DNA from: Chitinophaga varians
Lineage (GTDB): Bacteria > Bacteroidota > Bacteroidia > Chitinophagales > Chitinophagaceae
Length of the DNA stretch: 64,000 nt
Reading direction: 5' to 3'
Assembly: GCF_012641275.1 (NCBI RefSeq)
Contig: NZ_JABAIA010000001.1
Location: forward strand, 1,488,001 to 1,552,000
Shown here in pieces: positions 62,416 to 64,000 of this stretch; positions within the stretch are counted from its first letter, which is position 1; the number at the start of each line of letters is the position of its first letter. The notes below the pieces were generated by a model, which saw only the letters and a program-made list of their open reading frames with translations, searched no databases and had not been told where the DNA came from. The position numbers and the translations under genes are program-made.

Positions 62416-64000
62416 TTAAATAGTGTGGAAAAAATCAGTCATCTGCTGCTCTGTAGGCAGGTTCAGCTTCTTACGCAACCGGTACCGCTTGATCTCCACG
62501 CCACGCACAGAAATCGCCATCAGCTGCGCAATCTCCTTGCTGGACAGCTTCAGCTGTAAATAAGCACATAACTTCAGGTCAGTATTCGTCAGCACCGGAT
62601 AACGGTCCTTCAGCTTCTTCAGGAAATTATTGTTGATCTCATCAAAATGAGAAGCAAACTGCTCCCAGTTGGCATTGTTCTTCTCTACATCGTTCAACAA
62701 CAACAAGGCATTACGTATCTCAGGGTTATTATCATTCTTCTTATACACACTCGCCAGAATATCCTTTACCTTCACCAGTGCATCCCCCTTCTCCACCAAA
62801 TGCAACGAAGCATCAGCCAACGCATTGTTCTTAAACCGGATCTCATTGGCCAGCTTCTCATTCTGTAATTCTATGATCTCCTTTTCATTCTTCTCCAACT
62901 CCAGCTGATGAATGTATTTCAACCGCGCCTGCTCTTCGTCAAACTTACGCTGCTGCACCGCCAGGTTCCGCTCCTGCAAACGGTACAACAGATACAACAC
63001 CCCCGCCAGCAACAGGCTGTATAACAGGTACGCCCACACGGTTTTATACCACGCCGGCTTCACGCTGAACTGATAACGCAACTCCGCCGACTCATGCCCA
63101 AGGTTATCCCGGGCCTTGACTTTAAACACATACTTTCCGTCAGGCAAATTAGTATAGTCCTTCTCCGGCCGCGATGACCAGGCAGACCAGCGCCCGTCGT
63201 ATCCTTCCAGCTGATAGCTGTACTCTATATTGTTCTGCAACCCATAGGCGGGAGAACTATACTCAAAATGAAAAGAATTGTAACTCTTAGGCAACGCCGG
63301 CACCTCCTGTTCTTCCTGCACATAACCCGTTGCGGTACGGTTAAAATAACCCCCGAAAATCAAACTGTCCGATTTGCCCAACGCCCTCACCTGCCCCATC
63401 ATAATACGCACCTGCTGCTGGTTTCCCGTATACTTTTCATAATTCAGATGGATCATGCCTTTCTCTGACCCTATGAAAATATTCTCTTTATTATAAGGAT
63501 AGATGTTTTCAAAACCCAACAATATCTTCCCGTCCAGCTCCGGAATATAGGTAATGGTAAAAGGTTTCCCGCCGGATGACCGGTGAAAATCCACCACCCC
63601 GATCTTTTTACCGCTGCAAAACCAAAGGTTGCCCGCAGCATCCTCATTCAGATAACGAATATCCATTGTGCCGAAAACAGGCTGCAGGAAAGCAGAAGGG
63701 ACAAACCGCCCCATAGCTGCATCAAATTCGTATACCCCCTTCGCGGTACCAAACACCACCCGGTTCTTCACTTTAAACACAAAATTATTCAAGGCGGACG
63801 GCAGGCCTGCACTGTCGGTAAACAGATGCGCAGTCAGTGTTTTACGGTCGGCCGACAACTGCAGTTGATATACGCCCCTGTATGGATGCGACGCCCATAT
63901 CACATTATTGTTGTCAATCTCCAGAAACCGGACAGACTCCTGCAATCCCTGTACCATGCCCCTGTCTGTAAAACGGCCATGCTCATACCCCAGCATCCGC
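62416..64000 (-). CDS. Propeller/Y_Y_Y-domain sensor with LuxR-type HTH (N-terminus cut)
   Basis: At least 527 visible residues; the frame is open at the right edge, and the Met at 63996 is probably internal. Visible order: two-component-regulator-like beta-propeller blades (about 1-215), a Y_Y_Y domain (about 225-310; FHFEYSSPAYGLQNNIEYSY), one transmembrane helix (about 318-340; AYLLYSLLLAGVLYLLY), a long coiled coil (345-400), and a LuxR-type HTH at the end (LTNTDLKLCAYLQLKLSSKEIAQLMAIS). There is no histidine kinase domain. Such one-component membrane regulators sense periplasmic ligands, often glycans. Target not visible. Confidence 0.92.
   Translation of the reverse strand, partial: RMLGYEHGRFTDRGMVQGLQESVRFLEIDNNNVIWASHPYRGVYQLQLSADRKTLTAHLFTDSAGLPSALNNFVFKVKNRVVFGTAKGVYEFDAAMGRFVPSAFLQPVFGTMDIRYLNEDAAGNLWFCSGKKIGVVDFHRSSGGKPFTITYIPELDGKILLGFENIYPYNKENIFIGSEKGMIHLNYEKYTGNQQQVRIMMGQVRALGKSDSLIFGGYFNRTATGYVQEEQEVPALPKSYNSFHFEYSSPAYGLQNNIEYSYQLEGYDGRWSAWSSRPEKDYTNLPDGKYVFKVKARDNLGHESAELRYQFSVKPAWYKTVWAYLLYSLLLAGVLYLLYRLQERNLAVQQRKFDEEQARLKYIHQLELEKNEKEIIELQNEKLANEIRFKNNALADASLHLVEKGDALVKVKDILASVYKKNDNNPEIRNALLLLNDVEKNNANWEQFASHFDEINNNFLKKLKDRYPVLTNTDLKLCAYLQLKLSSKEIAQLMAISVRGVEIKRYRLRKKLNLPTEQQMTDFFHTI

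Noticed and set aside
1..64000. CRISPR arrays, insertion sequences, rRNA or replication origin
   Set aside because: No regularly spaced repeats, transposase genes, rRNA-like sequence or DnaA-box clusters were recognised on reading.

Overview
The window looks like chromosomal DNA of a Bacteroidota bacterium, most probably Chitinophagaceae and close to Chitinophaga. The signs are two SusC/SusD pairs, two further TonB-dependent receptors, a FecI/FecR-type sigma and anti-sigma pair, a pectate lyase with a type IX secretion tail, many AraC-type regulators including a membrane-bound one, a DUF5686 outer-membrane protein, and promoter boxes resembling the Bacteroidota -7 element TAnnTTTG. I see no insertion sequence, phage gene, CRISPR array or rRNA. 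The genus call is inference from gene content.

Left part (1-8.8 kb): the end of a ROK regulator, a DUF1266 protein, a secreted Ca2+-dependent PI-PLC-like phospholipase next to a TonB-dependent receptor with a 26-bp palindrome in front of it, a membrane-bound AraC regulator, and a glutamyl-Q-tRNA(Asp) synthetase (gluQ). gluQ diverges from a tRNA-Asp(GUC) gene, which encodes the substrate of that enzyme family, and has no in-frame ATG that would include its HIGH motif.

8.8-16.2 kb: tRNA-Asp with a strong terminator, an aldo/keto reductase followed by two AraC regulators and a YdjM-like membrane protein, a DUF2268-type metallopeptidase and a large MscS-type channel. 16.3-24.0 kb: a complete cell-surface signalling locus on the minus strand, in the order ECF sigma factor, FecR anti-sigma, STN-domain TonB receptor, DUF4397 lipoprotein and a second large lipoprotein of unknown function.

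24.1-33.6 kb: a secreted metallo-beta-lactamase-fold hydrolase; two tandem, clearly paralogous 2-oxoglutarate/Fe(II) dioxygenases that diverge from an aldo/keto reductase plus cyclase-family hydrolase, with a perfect inverted repeat between the two units; an NTF2-like protein with a DoxX-like membrane protein; a FkbM-like methyltransferase; and a second DUF2268 protease diverging from an archaemetzincin-like lipoprotein.

33.9-43.3 kb: a pectin-degradation locus with T9SS-exported pectate lyase, SusC and SusD joined by ATGA overlaps, a converging CE12-type esterase, then a Tat-exported Gfo/Idh/MocA oxidoreductase. A 44-bp perfect palindrome lies between the last two divergent genes. 43.4-48.2 kb: an AraC regulator, a sulfur-related trio (Tat-exported DsrE-like protein, TsdA-like dihaem lipocytochrome, periplasmic DsrE-like protein), a GlsB/YeaQ protein, and an AraC/VOC/DUF1569 cluster.

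48.2-64 kb: a candidate ADP-ribosyltransferase-like toxin with a small upstream partner, a DUF5686 outer-membrane protein, two secreted proteins of unknown function, an Old Yellow Enzyme reductase diverging from a LysR regulator, a second SusC/SusD pair behind a ROK repressor, and the C-terminal part of a propeller/Y_Y_Y/LuxR-type sensor regulator running off the right edge.
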